Shown here: one piece after another, positions 12,626 through 24,842 of the stretch
Position numbering within the stretch: the stretch's first letter is position 1
How the letters are laid out: every line of letters starts with the position of its first letter
Assembly: GCA_034687125.1 (NCBI GenBank)
Contig: JAQGBZ010000051.1
Span: 124,001 to 188,000, forward strand
Reading direction: 5' to 3'
DNA from: Neelides folsomi
Lineage: Eukaryota; Arthropoda; Collembola; Neelipleona; Neelidae
Length of the DNA stretch: 64,000 nt
Notes under the pieces: generated by a model
Told to the model about the DNA's origin: nothing
What the model saw: the letters and a program-made list of their open reading frames with translations, nothing else
Databases searched by the model: none
Translations under genes and position numbers: made by a program

Positions 12626-13423
12626 TTATAATGCAGAATATAATAAAAAGAGAATAGAAGACATAATTGAAATAACAGTCGGTTCAATCACTCCACTTCC
12701 TGAAGACTTCACTTTAACACACAAGTCCCGATTATTCCCTGCATATCCCACACTGCAAACACATTCCCCAACTCTCGAGTCTCCATATTTGTTCCTGTCC
12801 GTAATCGCTGAGCAAACAGCGTTATCCACACATGGAGGCAATTTCGTCAAATCCAACGGGGCTCTCGTGGTCGTCGTGGAAGGAGTCGTAGTCGTATCAT
12901 TAGTCAAAGTCCCATTCGCATCGTGGACATGGACAGCATTTGTGGCTTCAGAAGACGGGAAAATGTTGTAAACAGTGGAAGACAAAGTACAAGGTGAGGA
13001 AACGCGCGTGTAGCATGAATATTCCTTAATGACGTTTTGCCTCTGACGAGAACTTTCGCGATTTCCGTAATTTCCGTAATTTCCATTATTTGAAGCTGCT
13101 CCGGCAAGAGCTGCACCAGCGACGGCTCCAACGGCCAAACCTCCAACTCCGGCTCCGATCGTCTTCGCTTTGCCTCCCTTCGACTTGCCTGGAGATCGTT
13201 TGCTCCTCCCGTTGGAAACGATCCTTTCTTTGTAAGTCCAAATCTGCTTGCTGGCGTCGAGACATTGACAACGTCCTGAATTACATGAGAGGTATCTTGA
13301 AGGGTCGCAGGGGTCGGAGATTGATTCCCTAACTTCACATTTCTCGTCGTGACCAGTCCACGCTTGGGTTGACACTTTGATCAAGGCAAAGGTGATAAGT
13401 ATGAGCAAAATTGAAAAACGCAT
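12626..13423 (-). CDS. Secreted, probably GPI-anchored protein with EGF/EB-like cysteines and Gly/Ala-rich core
   Basis: The coding exon encodes 265 aa. I do not recognise an orthologue. Residues 1-20 form a signal peptide (MRFSILLILITFALIKVSTQ). A cysteine block follows (CDPSRYLSC, then CNSGRCQC, about 29-54) that resembles EB/EGF-like modules of arthropod secreted proteins. Then come a basic RSKR site (73-76) that could be a furin site, a hydrophobic Gly/Ala/Val stretch at 88-110, an Asn/Gly/Tyr run, two N-glycosylation sequons (NGT, NDT), a Thr-rich mucin-like patch, a second cysteine block (PPCVDNAVC to GECVCSVGYAG) and a C-terminal hydrophobic tail after SSGSG, typical of a GPI signal. 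The ATG at 13423 is chosen because the frame upstream lacks an ATG; TTTGTTTCAG just before it looks like a 3' splice site, so a 5' UTR intron is likely. AATAAA is at 12619-12624 on the - strand. Confidence 0.82.
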   Translation of the reverse strand: MRFSILLILITFALIKVSTQAWTGHDEKCEVRESISDPCDPSRYLSCNSGRCQCLDASKQIWTYKERIVSNGRSKRSPGKSKGGKAKTIGAGVGGLAVGAVAGAALAGAASNNGNYGNYGNRESSRQRQNVIKEYSCYTRVSSPCTLSSTVYNIFPSSEATNAVHVHDANGTLTNDTTTTPSTTTTRAPLDLTKLPPCVDNAVCSAITDRNKYGDSRVGECVCSVGYAGNNRDLCVKVKSSGSGVIEPTVISIMSSILFLLYSAL

Positions 13424-16196
13424 CTTGTTCAAATTCAACTGAAACAAACCAAATCAAAATTAATTTAATCTTATAAAGATTATTTTGATTTTGCATAGAG
13501 TTTGACTATGGAAATTATGAGATGACTAAATCTAACAATTTTTTTATTTTTAACCAAGCTAAAATCTTCTAATTTCTATTCACAAAATTTAACTTATTGT
13601 TAATGTTAATTGAGTAATAATTCTTAAACCTAATGAGCGCAATGTCCTCGGTGGAGAAAATAAACCTCAGAAGTTTATTTTGTCTCAAATGGACTTCCTC
13701 GCTCAATTCAATTGATTTAATGAAAGGAAAAGCTAAATTCCTTCTACTCACGAACCCAATGAGTTTTCGCTATTATTTGATACAAATTCAATGGTTTTAA
13801 TATAGCTCCGACACTAAAAGGCCTATTTGGGCTACAGGTAAGATTGAGTCTGATTGAGAAAGAGTTGAATGAGTTGAGAACGGCCGTTGTGCCACTTTTT
13901 ATTTGATTCATTAAATTATGATTCATGGACCTTTTGTGCTTCTAGATTCAATTTTTAAAATGAAATTATTGATTTGAAGAGTATTAATATTAATATAAAA
14001 CAAGTAATAATAAATGCACTTGAGTCAATAGTCAAAATTCCAGATTTCATTACCCCACTTCTACGTCACGTCAAAGAATGATTCAGAGTTTTCAGACTTC
14101 AAGTGTTGCAAATGCTATTCATTTGTTTCTTAAACCTAATCTCTAAAGTTTAGAGTCTAAACTATACTTTTAAAACAATTTACAATCAAGAGAACACGTT
14201 GTGTTATACTTCGATGTTTTCCCTAATTGAGAATATTGTTTGTTGACAAATGATTAAGACAATCGTCAGTTAATGAGTAATGAGAGCATGCTAAAAATGA
14301 CTAACGTCGAAGCTTAATTTTGACCAAATTAGTAACAATATTTCTTAGAATTTTTCATGTGATATTTATCATAAATGCATAATCATGTTATTTACATATT
14401 CAATAAATAGGAAAATGTACGATTTTATAATAAACCAATGCTTTTCTATGAAGCCTAAATTATAAAATAATTGTATTCACCTAATTCTACTTCTACAATA
14501 TAAATAATGATTGAAATTGTTAAAATACAATGTTATTCATAAAAACACTAAAATTATAAAATTATTACCTGAATGGAAGTTGAAAGAACTTTAATGGGTT
14601 TTTTAGTTCGGTTTCTTCTGGGGCGCCAACGTCACTGAAATAATCACACCACTGCACCAACTACCACAACGAAGTAATATCTTAAAGGAAGAATTTGCAA
14701 ACGGAACAGAATATGGAAGGTAATGTGATAACTAGTTGGAACAAGTTGAAGGTATTCTCTCGAAGGTAGTTGTTAAGGCTGAAGGATTATTAGAAAGTCT
14801 TGATGAGAGACCAGAAAGGGGTTAGTGGAGGCAAAAGAACCCAACCACTGGCGTCAAAACCCCCGATGGAAATCAAAGACCTTAAAGTAAAGAACAATTG
14901 GGGGTTTTAGCACAGTTTCAAACCGACCAACCCCACACACTACTTTCAGACACTTTGAAGTTTATATTTTATATATACACAATAAGTACATATGTATTTG
15001 GTATATGAAATATATAAACAATAAACTAGCTCGAAGGTTTTGAAAGCTCGAAGCTTATATTTAAAGTAATTAACGATTTTACAATGCAATGGAGGCGGGG
15101 GAGTTGGTGGATACCTGAGGGATATTTGAACTAAACAACATTAAAGTTGGGTTTAACTTCTTCCTTCCTTAATATTACATTCACCTGCTTCATCAATTAA
15201 AGGTGATCATAGGATCATAGCCCCTTATTCATTTACACGGAGATGGGAAAACGCAAAAGTCAACGAGGGAAAGTCACTAATTTTTGTACCTGCCTCATAG
15301 CAAAAGTTACAAATACCCGCATGCATAATAAAAGATTTCAGCAAATGATAATTCGTAATTTTCGTAAATTATATAATAAATATGATAATATGGAAGGGAG
15401 TTCGTGTATGCATGATAATATACCTCTACACTTTTTATATTTAATCGCAATTTAAAATTCGCGTCTTTATAATGAATAAGTTTTACTTTTCATGTCCAAA
15501 TGAATCAAATGTTGCACGCGATTTGCGAATCTGAACTTTCTGACCAATGTCGTGTGCTTTTGAAAAGTTAAACGAAGGATCAATTGTTCTTTGAAGTTGA
15601 ATTACCTAAATGGAATCGAAATCAATCATCAGATGAGGTCATAATTTACAAAATGAATTATATATAGGTAAGAATGGAATGAATAGGAAAAGGAAAAAAA
15701 GTTTTAGCTCTAACCAAATGCAATTTTTTCCTTGATGTTATATCATATTCATTTAACATAATTAGCTTATTGTTAGTTTGTTAGGTTAGATCATGAATGT
15801 TAATTTAGCTCATAAATAGTATGTATAATGTAGTATTATTTAAATTGCAATTTAAATAAAATTCTAATTTGTTATCAATTATTATTTTTTATAAAAAATT
15901 CTTTTATATAATAACAAAGAGCTCGAGTAATTTGAATGACAATATTCTTATATAAGTAACCATTAAATGCCATTATCATGTATCATTTGAAATGCAAGAT
16001 GATTAATTAAATACAATGCCAGAATTTATATTTATTTACATCAAATTGAGTTGAGCCCTTATTTTAACAGCATATCGTATTATATTGTAAATGCAACACA
16101 TTAAAATTATATGAGTGGGTTCTTACGTTCGCGTTCTTAGAATTATGTAATGGAATTAATGATTATTTATGTTACTAAATTTTTATAAAAACAATT
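13424..16196. other. Intergenic stretch without supported genes
   Basis: It lies upstream of the - strand secreted protein and downstream of the next - strand gene. The part nearer 13424 should hold the 5' UTR exon and promoter of the former; an untranslated exon around 14570-14640 is possible but cannot be placed. Short open frames here (for example 15243-15455) show no domain or splice logic. The sequence is AT-rich apart from a more balanced patch at about 14570-14960. Confidence 0.5.
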
Positions 16197-18034
16197 TTAT
16201 CCAACGTTTATTAAAGGTCTTCTATTTGTTACTGCACTTTGCCTTTGAGTGACTGAATTTCCTCCAGTGATGATTGGAACTTGAGTTGCTGTGCCCGAAG
16301 ATCCCGAGTTCGACCCTGAACCGGTGTTTGACCCTGATACCGAATTCGACCCCGACCCCGAATTTGACCCTGACCCTATGATTGCTCCTGGCAGTAATGG
16401 TCGTCTAGAAGGGAACCTCGTATCTCCCTGATTGGACCCAAAGACGGAATCCAAAACATTCCCCGCAACCTTTTGGACATTCGTCGGTGCAAAAATGAAC
16501 GATCCTGTTAAAATATTCTCCAAATTCCCTCCAAAAACTCCTCCAAGGATTGTGCTAACTCCGCTGTTAATATTCGGAATTGTATTTAATGGAGCTCTTG
16601 TCGCTCTCACAGCCTGGAGAAGAGAACTCACAGAAGCAGCTGTAACCGCAGATCCTGAACTTGATCCGCTGTTCCTGTTAATGAGCCGATTGAGCAAAGA
16701 AGCCAAACCAAGCCGTTCCTTTGTTTCAATCTCTTCCTCTGGAATTGCAGAATTCTCTGCTATTGAATTAACCAATTTGTTTTTAGCAGCTTCCCTCGTT
16801 AATTCACTTTCTTCAATGGCTCTCGCAATTCTGGATAAAATTGAACGTGAGTCTTCCTCCTCCTCTTCTTCTTCGCCTTCTTCACCTTCTTCTTTTTCTC
16901 CAGTTTCGAGATTTTCGGGATCGACTGTGGCAGCTGCAGTGGCCACTGTGGCTTTGACAGTTGTTGGTGCAGGGGTTGTCGTCGTCGTCGTTGTGGTGGT
17001 CGTTGGCAAAGGTTGGATGATGTTTTGATAAGCTCCTTGTGCAAGTTGGTGATTTAAGCCTGGAACAAAACTCAACGACCCGTCAATAACTTTCCTCAAA
17101 TCTCCGTTGAAAATTCCGCTTAGGATTGAAACCTGCAGAAAATTTTGGTAAGTGATTTATTTATAATTAATATTTTAATGTTATTTTGGATTTGGATTAT
17201 GTCAAATCACAAGATTGATTAATTCAGATAAATCCGATAAGTAAATTAGCATAAAATTGTTTAAATTATAAATAATTTAATTATTACCACTCCACTTCCC
17301 CTATCTGGTTTTTTCGTTGTTTTGTCTTCATCATCTTCCTCTTGTCGTGGAACGAGTTGCCGAACTGTTCTGTAGCTTTTTCCGTCGTCGTTCCATACCT
17401 AAAATATGATATATTTCAAATATGATTAAAAATGAAATATTATCGCAAAGTAAAAATGAATACTTACAAAAGGAACAAAATATCAATAATACCTTATCGG
17501 CATTTAAAAGTAGAACCCCTTCTGGTAAAACATAGATTTTTTGATTTTCAAGCGTTATTTCATCAAAATGTCTTTCTTTGAGAGATAATGCCTAAAATAT
17601 TCAGAAAATTAGAAATTTTAATCAATTTAAAATACAAATCTGCACCAACTTGGTTTAAAATTAATATTTTTAATCTTATTTTTATTTAAATCACATATTT
17701 TAAATATGTATCTACAAATGCATTAAGCTTCTAGCTTTACAATACAATACAAACATGTTTTTCGTTTAATATATAAATAAATAAAATATTTATTATGGGT
17801 CGGTTAGCAAATATGGATAGGTGGAAAAAGAGATTTTATATTTTATAGTCCTTAGCACATGGCTCATAAATAGATATTATTACAAAAGTGTTTTATTGGA
17901 CTATTAAAGTTTATATAAGATTATTCATTATTATCATTAGGTTTATCATTATACGACATTTTATGTGTTTACTGCAGGTGAATTCCAACCTGAATTGTTA
18001 AAATGGCAAATATGAAGTAGGTAACTGATATCAT
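16197..18034 (-). CDS. Secreted low-complexity protein (Thr-rich, Glu-rich, Gly-Ser-Asn repeats)
   Basis: This is a 396-aa protein in four exons: 18034-17990, 17591-17493, 17398-17288 and 17132-16197, all phase 0. The short first exon encodes a signal peptide (MISVTYFIFAILTIQ), with donor GTTGGA. The mature part starts with a conserved-looking segment (LPEGVLLLNADKVWNDDGKS). It continues with an acidic Lys-rich linker, a Pro-Thr run of ten consecutive Thr, a run of acidic residues around EEEEEEE, an alpha-helical Ala/Glu/Leu segment, two Gly-rich segments (STILGGVFGGNLENIL) and Gly-Ser-Asn repeats (GSGSNSGSGSNS). There are almost no cysteines. The composition suggests a structural or matrix protein (cuticle, mucus or silk-like). 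No domain is recognised, so the function is unknown. The first exon is the least certain part; the other three are firm. Confidence 0.78.
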
Positions 18035-19547
18035 TTTGAGATATAATTCAGCTTGTCTTAAACACTGTAATTTACTATTGAAATGAGCATATGCGACAAA
18101 CCAAGGAAATAGGAATTTTAAAACTTTGTTCGCTAATTTTTCATTTATTTGATATTTGAAGGTCTTGAAGTTTCTACTTTCTGAAAGTGACTCTTTTTGT
18201 GTTCTTTATAAGAAAAAGTTGAATAGAAGTTAAAGAAATAACGTTTAAAGTTATAATATAGTTACAGTTATAACTTTATTTTTTGAACTTATTGTTTTAT
18301 TATTTTTATATTATTATAGACATTTAGTCATTGAAAGGGTTTAAATTCTAGGAATTAATTCCTTTTTGTATTTATAGGTAATTGTTATTTTAATCAAATT
18401 CAGCTTCAGTGCAATAAACCCTCGCACAATACCAACAATAGATAATAGACAAAAGTGGATGAACAATTAACCATCTTGTAGATTTTCATTTATTATAATC
18501 TTTGTAATGTATTATACCAACACTTCTAAACAAAGGTAAATTAACTCGTTACATCATTATTAAGATATTTTATAACAATACATAATTTTAAATATTCTAT
18601 CGTATAAATCTAATAAAGGTAATGAACCATATTGAATATATTGATATTTGAACTTATTTAACTCTACGCAATACAAATAGAAAATGCACGAACAATTTAT
18701 CTTTTAAATGATTATGAATCTACCACTGTGACAAAATTACATGTGCAAAAACTGTAAGTTACAGTTTTTATAGGAGGAATATTTAACTGTGCTTATATTT
18801 ATTATAGATATTGTATATAGAAAAATATAAATGCGTTTTTATAAAGATGATAAAAATGCTAAACTAGAAGATCTTAATTTAAGCCACAATAAGAAATAAA
18901 TATATATGTCGTATTTATGCATATAGCCATGCTCGAAATCCTTCATAATCCCAAATTCTTTTTTAGCCCTAGGATAAGACTACCCTATCCTGGCTTATTA
19001 TAAAAAAATGTATTCATGTGACTTTGGTGGATTTGTACGAGTGGGTTTACGGAAATCTTTTCTTTAACGGGTTCCAAAGTCCTGAGAATGAGGCGAATTA
19101 AAATCCCACTCTGCCGCATTTCTATTTTTCATTCACAACTCAACGACTGTGGAATTTAATTGAGTTTGATGGAAGGGAAAGACTCGCAAAGTTTGACTAA
19201 AAACCAATTCAATATTTTCCCACAGTTCAACTATTCCCCTTCAACAGTGAAGAAGGGAATTTAATTTAAAGTTGATACAAAATGATCAAATAATTAAAAG
19301 TATTACCTTCAGAAAACTTACAATGTGAATTCTGAATTAATTGTGTGTTTGTGTTTTTATGTAAATATATAATTTTCTTGAGGGCGAAGAAAGGCGACGA
19401 TACCAAAAATTTAATTTAATTGTATTTTAAATTCTACGATCTATCAGTTGTTTTTCTTTCGGTTGTTTTGTGCCGTTAATGTATTACTGGAATTGAAGTA
19501 TTAAATGGTTAATTAAAGGTATTTTGATTGTTATTAGTTTGTTCGCA
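18035..19547. other. Divergent intergenic region with promoters of the two flanking genes
   Basis: This separates the - strand low-complexity gene from the + strand mannosidase, so it should carry both promoters. It is AT-rich except for a more GC-balanced block at about 19010-19260, near the mannosidase side. No coding frame is supported. Confidence 0.5.
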
Positions 19548-22500
19548 ATGCCATCGCGGGTAATTTCGACGTGCTTTAAACCTCGGAATCTCCGTTTGAT
19601 CATCTTGACCCTCGTGATTGGATCTCTCATCATCGCTCTTTATCACATTTATTATGGGAATTTGGGAATTTGGAACCCGACCCCGACTGATTACTTTGAC
19701 ACCAACCGAGTGAAGGAAGAACCTTTTAACAGCAATAATGAAATTGAAGTCGTTCGACCCAAATCGGAGGACGACTTTGAAACCGACAATTTCGACCGAC
19801 CGTCATTTAAAGACAAGAATCAAAACACGGCCGACGCAATTGTTAACTATTATGGAAATTGCTCAAGAAATGAACAATTCAAAGCTGACATTAACTCCAT
19901 TGATGTTTACCAAAACCTTCCTTTTGATGTAAGTCTCATCTGTCTAATTTTCTCTATTCACAATTAAATATATTGCATGCTTTAATCTAATGGTACGATT
20001 ATTGAACATTTTATCGAATCTTTAAATAAGATAATCTGCAATTCTATTTAATTAATTTTCATTTAAATTGTTATTTTTAAAAGGCTGATTGGATTCGAGG
20101 ACGAGAATATTGGAATTCATTCTTTGAGCAAAGATACACGAAATTGCAAAAATCAGAAGAAACTCCTTACATGAAGATCTTTGTCATTCCTCATTCACAC
20201 AACGACCCAGGATGGCTGAGGACCTTCGAGCAATACTTTTATGCTCAGACAAAAAATGTCATTGATAACTCTGTTGATAAGCTCTTGGAATACAAAAACA
20301 TGACATTTCAATGGAGTAAGACTGGTTTCTTATAATATAAAATTAACTGTGTTAATGATAATGATTATTTTGTCGGAAACTATAAAATCCATTTTAATGA
20401 TTGTAGGCGAAATTTCATTTCTGTCCAAATGGTGGGATCATGCACATCCAACAAAAAGGGCCAATTTAAAGAAACTTGTACAAGAAGGAAGATTTGGTAA
20501 TTAAAATTAAAATAGATATTGACAGGAAAATTGTCTACTAGAATTCCCCAAAACATGTTCAAATATCTGTGTAAGTTATTAAATTTTAAACAACGTTAAT
20601 TATAGAAATTGTCACCGGTGGTTGGGTCATGACTGATGAAGCAACGGTGCATTTGGTAAGTTTGTTTGAACTTTGAACTTAAGAACTTTGAATTTTAACC
20701 GAAAATCAATAAAATAATAAAAATTATTCGATTATTATAAATATTCAATAATACTCAAATACTTATAATTTTATGAGACATTTATTTTCATTTTTGACTT
20801 TATTGCAGTATTCGATGATCGACCAACTAATCGAAGGGCAACAGTGGGTTAAAGCGAATTTGGACATTGTGCCAAAGACATCATGGTCCGTTGATCCATT
20901 TGGCCATGGTTCTACATTCCCTTATATCCTCGAAAGGTCTGGATTTGACGGGATGGTGATTCAAGTAAGGATTCTTTTAAAATCAAATGGTCTTTATTTG
21001 TGTGATAAAACCAAAGGATGTTGTGATAAATTCTTATTTTATTTTACCACAGAGAATCCATTATGCATGGAAAAAGTGGTTTGCTGAAAATCAAGACGGA
21101 GATTTCCGATGGGTCCAACGGTGGGACACGTTAAAAGAGAATTCAATCATATGCCATAATGCTCCTTTTGACATTTACTCAATAAAGCATTCTTGTGGTA
21201 AGTCACAATCACAACGGAATCAAATTCACTACTTTATTATTTAAATATATGTATATATTCGTAATACGTAATAATCCCATTGAATAAATATAAATACAAA
21301 TACCTACGCATACGATAATAAATTATAAAGCCACAAAAATAACAAAAGACTTTGTTTTGATTTCAGGACCTCATCCAAATGTAAACCACAATCAGGAATT
21401 TATTATTTACTTACAATTTCAAATTCAATAATCGAAGCTTCAAAGCCTTACATTTATCATTACTTTAATTAAATAATGTTTATATTCCATATGTTATGTT
21501 ATTGTTAGATAATTGATTTGATTTATTCTTATAAGTTATTTCTTATTATAGGTGTGTTTGAACTTTGACTTTCGAAATATTAGCGGTGAATATTCTGAAA
21601 ATGCAATGGTAATGACTCCAATCACTCAAAGGAATTTGAAGGAAAAGGCAGAGTTGCTATTAGAGCAATATGGAAGAACTGCGTCTTTATTTCCTCACAA
21701 TATCGCTATGATTTCTCTTGGGGATGACTTCAGATTTGATCGGCCCATTGAATGGGATCAACAATACACAAACTACATGAGTAAATATTTCCTTTAATCC
21801 AAATTACACTTTCGATGCGTTTTGTTTCATATTTGTAATTTTACGATATGATGTGAATCTTTAGAACTCTTCGAGTACATCAACGCCAACAAAGATCATT
21901 ATAGGGCCGAAGTGAAGTTTGCTACGATTTCCCAATACTTTAAAGCCATTCATGAAAGACATGACAAATTCAAGTCCTTTTCTGGTGACTTTTTCGCTTA
22001 CAGTGATATCTTTAGTGAAGGAAGACCAGCTTATTGGACAGGTTATTTTGGAACAAGGTTTGTTTATAATGTTTAAAGCTAAATTCTAATAATGAAGATA
22101 AAGAACAATTCTTATAGTTTATAATAATTATTCTTTTGTGTGTGTTTTTAGACCTTTTTGGAAGAAATTTTACCGAGAAACGGAATCAAGTGTTCGAAGT
22201 GCTGAGATCCTCTTTACTTATGTAAATTCTTTAGCAAAGCAAAGGGGTTTTCAAACAACGTCAAAGGTAAAGCTTAAATAAGAACTTATAATTTATTTAT
22301 TAAACATTACATAAATGTTAACTGTATTAATTGTGTTTAAAAGGTTCTGATGCACGAGTATAATAATTTGAGCATTGCAAGACGCTGGCTTGGACTTTTT
22401 GCACATCATGATGGTAAATTCTTTATTGTCTTAAATTATTAAATAGTTGTTTATTAACATATCGATGAACCTATAAACCTACAACTGTATATATCTAAAT

Positions 22501-24842
22501 TTTAATTAATAAACTTAATTTATCTTCAAAAAAGCAGAGCTACTATTTTTAACCAACAATGCATTTATGTTAATAAATTAATCATTCATAATCTTTTAGC
22601 CACAACTGGAACTTCGAAAGTGAACACGATGAATGACTACGGCCTCAAACTACTTGACGCATATTCTTTCAGTCAAAACATCCAAATGTACGCCATTAGC
22701 ACCATGCTATTTGGTCAAGTGAGCGCGAGCAATTTGAGCACGGACTACGACCTCTCTACCTTTGGAGAAATTCCTCGAAAGATTCCTCTCAGACTCACCA
22801 GAGATGGGAAGGAAATTGTGAAGAAAATCACTCTATTTAACAGCCTCGGTTGGACACGTGGGCATTTTGTCAAAGTTGCCGTGACGAGTCAATATGTTCA
22901 AGTCTTAGGGCCTGATGGGCAAGAAGTGAGGTCACAGGTGAGAAAACAATCAGTCATACTAAAACTACAGAAATAATCTTAATGATATATCGCATTTAAA
23001 TTGAAAATCTACGGTGTATATTTATGGTCTATGGGTATAGCTTTCATTTTTAATTGTGATTAATTTGATTTTTAGTTGAATCCCGTTGTGGAATTCAATG
23101 ACTCATCTTCAATTCTTTCACCCAACCTTTTCGAACTCACTTTTATGGCTCATTTGAATCCATTGTCTGTGTCCGTTTACACCGTCAAAAAGGCTGATGC
23201 GAATGATAAGAATATTGCGGAAAAGGCTTCTGTGTATTGCAAGTCGTGCAAACAAAGCGACTCCACTTTCACTATTAATAAATTACAGGTAATTAAAATA
23301 CTACCTTATATTAATTTTATTTTATGTACAAGGAATTTAAATAATGAATAATTTGAATCAATAGGCTGGAGATATTCAATTTAATAATGCTCATGTTCAA
23401 CTTTTGTTCGATCGGAGCACGGGTCTTTTGCTCAGCATGAAAAAAATTAAAGAAAATTTATCAACGGTGACAAAAGTTAGTTTTGGTGGATATCAGTCAG
23501 TTGAATTCAGAAGTGGTGCTTATTTATTGATGCCTAACTCAAGAAGTGAACAAAAGGTTCAATTAATTTTATTTTATAACTTATCATACGAACGAGTACA
23601 TTAATTTCATTAATATAAAATAACTGAAACAACAATAAAGCAGTTATTTTATTTTTTAATTTTGTTTAAATAGATCCCATTTGAAGATTCCGAGCCAAAC
23701 ATTTTCATCATTAGCGGTCCTGTATCATCAGAGTTTTCAGTCTTTGCTTTACCACTCTTCATTTCATTTCGGTATTTAAATACTTTTTAATTTAATTTTA
23801 AAAATGCAATTAACTTATGTTAAATAAAATGTAATTCCTGTAATTGACAATTTATATTTTTTAAATCAACAGTTTGATGAATTTGGGTGGAAAAGAAATG
23901 GAGGAGGCCGTTTATATCCAAAACGAAGTGAACCTTGGGCAACACAATTCGGAAGTATACATGAGATTTGAGACTGATTTGGACACGAGAACTTCCATTC
24001 AGACCGGAGGTTCGACGGAAACAAAGTCCGATATCCCAACATTCTACACCGATCAAAGCGGCTACACCATGGAGAAACGAGTCAAAGTGAGCAGTATCAA
24101 TTTAGAAGGGAATTATTATCCGGTCACCTCTTCTGCCTACATCCAAGATGAAAAACAAAAATGTCGATTTACGGTGTTGGTCGATCGGGCCCACGGATTT
24201 GCTTCATTCGAAAACGGCCGAATTGAAACTTTAATTGAGAGGAGAACTCGCTATGATGATGCACGTGGAATGGGCGAAGGAGTCACAGACAATCGAGCCA
24301 CCATTTCCAATTACATTCTTCTGCTCGAATCAATTGATTCAATGACTGAAGGGGATTATTCACCTTCTTTACCAACCATTTCTTCTCATCATATTTCCCA
24401 AAGTTTGAACTATCCTCCTTCGCTCTTTACCTACGACGAGTCTCCAAGAGCCAGTGAAGGAAGTGATGAGAAGCCTTTAGTCACCTCCATCCTCTCCCAT
24501 GAACTTCCCTGTGACTCGCATCTTTTGAATCTCAGAACTGTGTCCGACACGAGGAGTTTCGATATTGACATGAACTTCCCGAGTGAAAAAGCTCTTTTGA
24601 TTATCCAAAAGCTCTCTTATATTTGTCCAAAAAATAGTAAAGGCTGCAATTCATCACCACAAAATTTGTTCGAGAAGAATTCCAAATTCGTGGATTTGAC
24701 AATTTCTTCGATGATGGAAACTTTTTTGACTGGGATTGTCCAAAGGAAGAATTCCAATGGAATGAATGTCAGCTTCTCAGCTTTGGAGGAAATCAAGGCG
24801 AAACCATTTGAAATTAAAAGTGTCATTCTTGCTTTTAATTGA
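19548..24842 (+). CDS. Man2a: Golgi alpha-mannosidase II (glycoside hydrolase family 38)
   Basis: This type II Golgi enzyme trims two mannoses from GlcNAcMan5GlcNAc2 in complex N-glycan synthesis. The reading gives about 1161 aa in 16 exons: 19548-19928, 20084-20315, 20407-20496, 20606-20655, 20809-20964, 21053-21197, 21367-21380, 21552-21780, 21865-22057, 22152-22266, 22344-22413, 22600-22937, 23076-23288, 23365-23556, 23674-23771 and 23873-24842. Phase agrees throughout. A short cytoplasmic tail and a membrane anchor (about 16-36, [20 protein letters not shown]) precede a stem. The GH38 zinc/active-site motifs are HSHNDPGW (H166, D168), WSVDPFGHG (nucleophile D280) and AHHDATTGTSK (H557). 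The rest is the middle helical domain and C-terminal beta domains. The length matches the family (about 1100-1150). [12 protein letters not shown] differs from the usual [11 protein letters not shown], but all zinc ligands are kept. ATG 19548 is used because it directly precedes the anchor. One exon is only 14 nt. Confidence 0.96.

Noticed and set aside
14600-14660. TGGGGCGCCAACG, reminiscent of an LTR primer-binding site
   Set aside because: No LTR ends or retroelement coding frames nearby; a GC-richer untranslated exon is as likely.
15243-15455. + strand 70-codon frame, Lys/Asn-rich
   Set aside because: Composition matches AT-rich noncoding DNA; no family signal.
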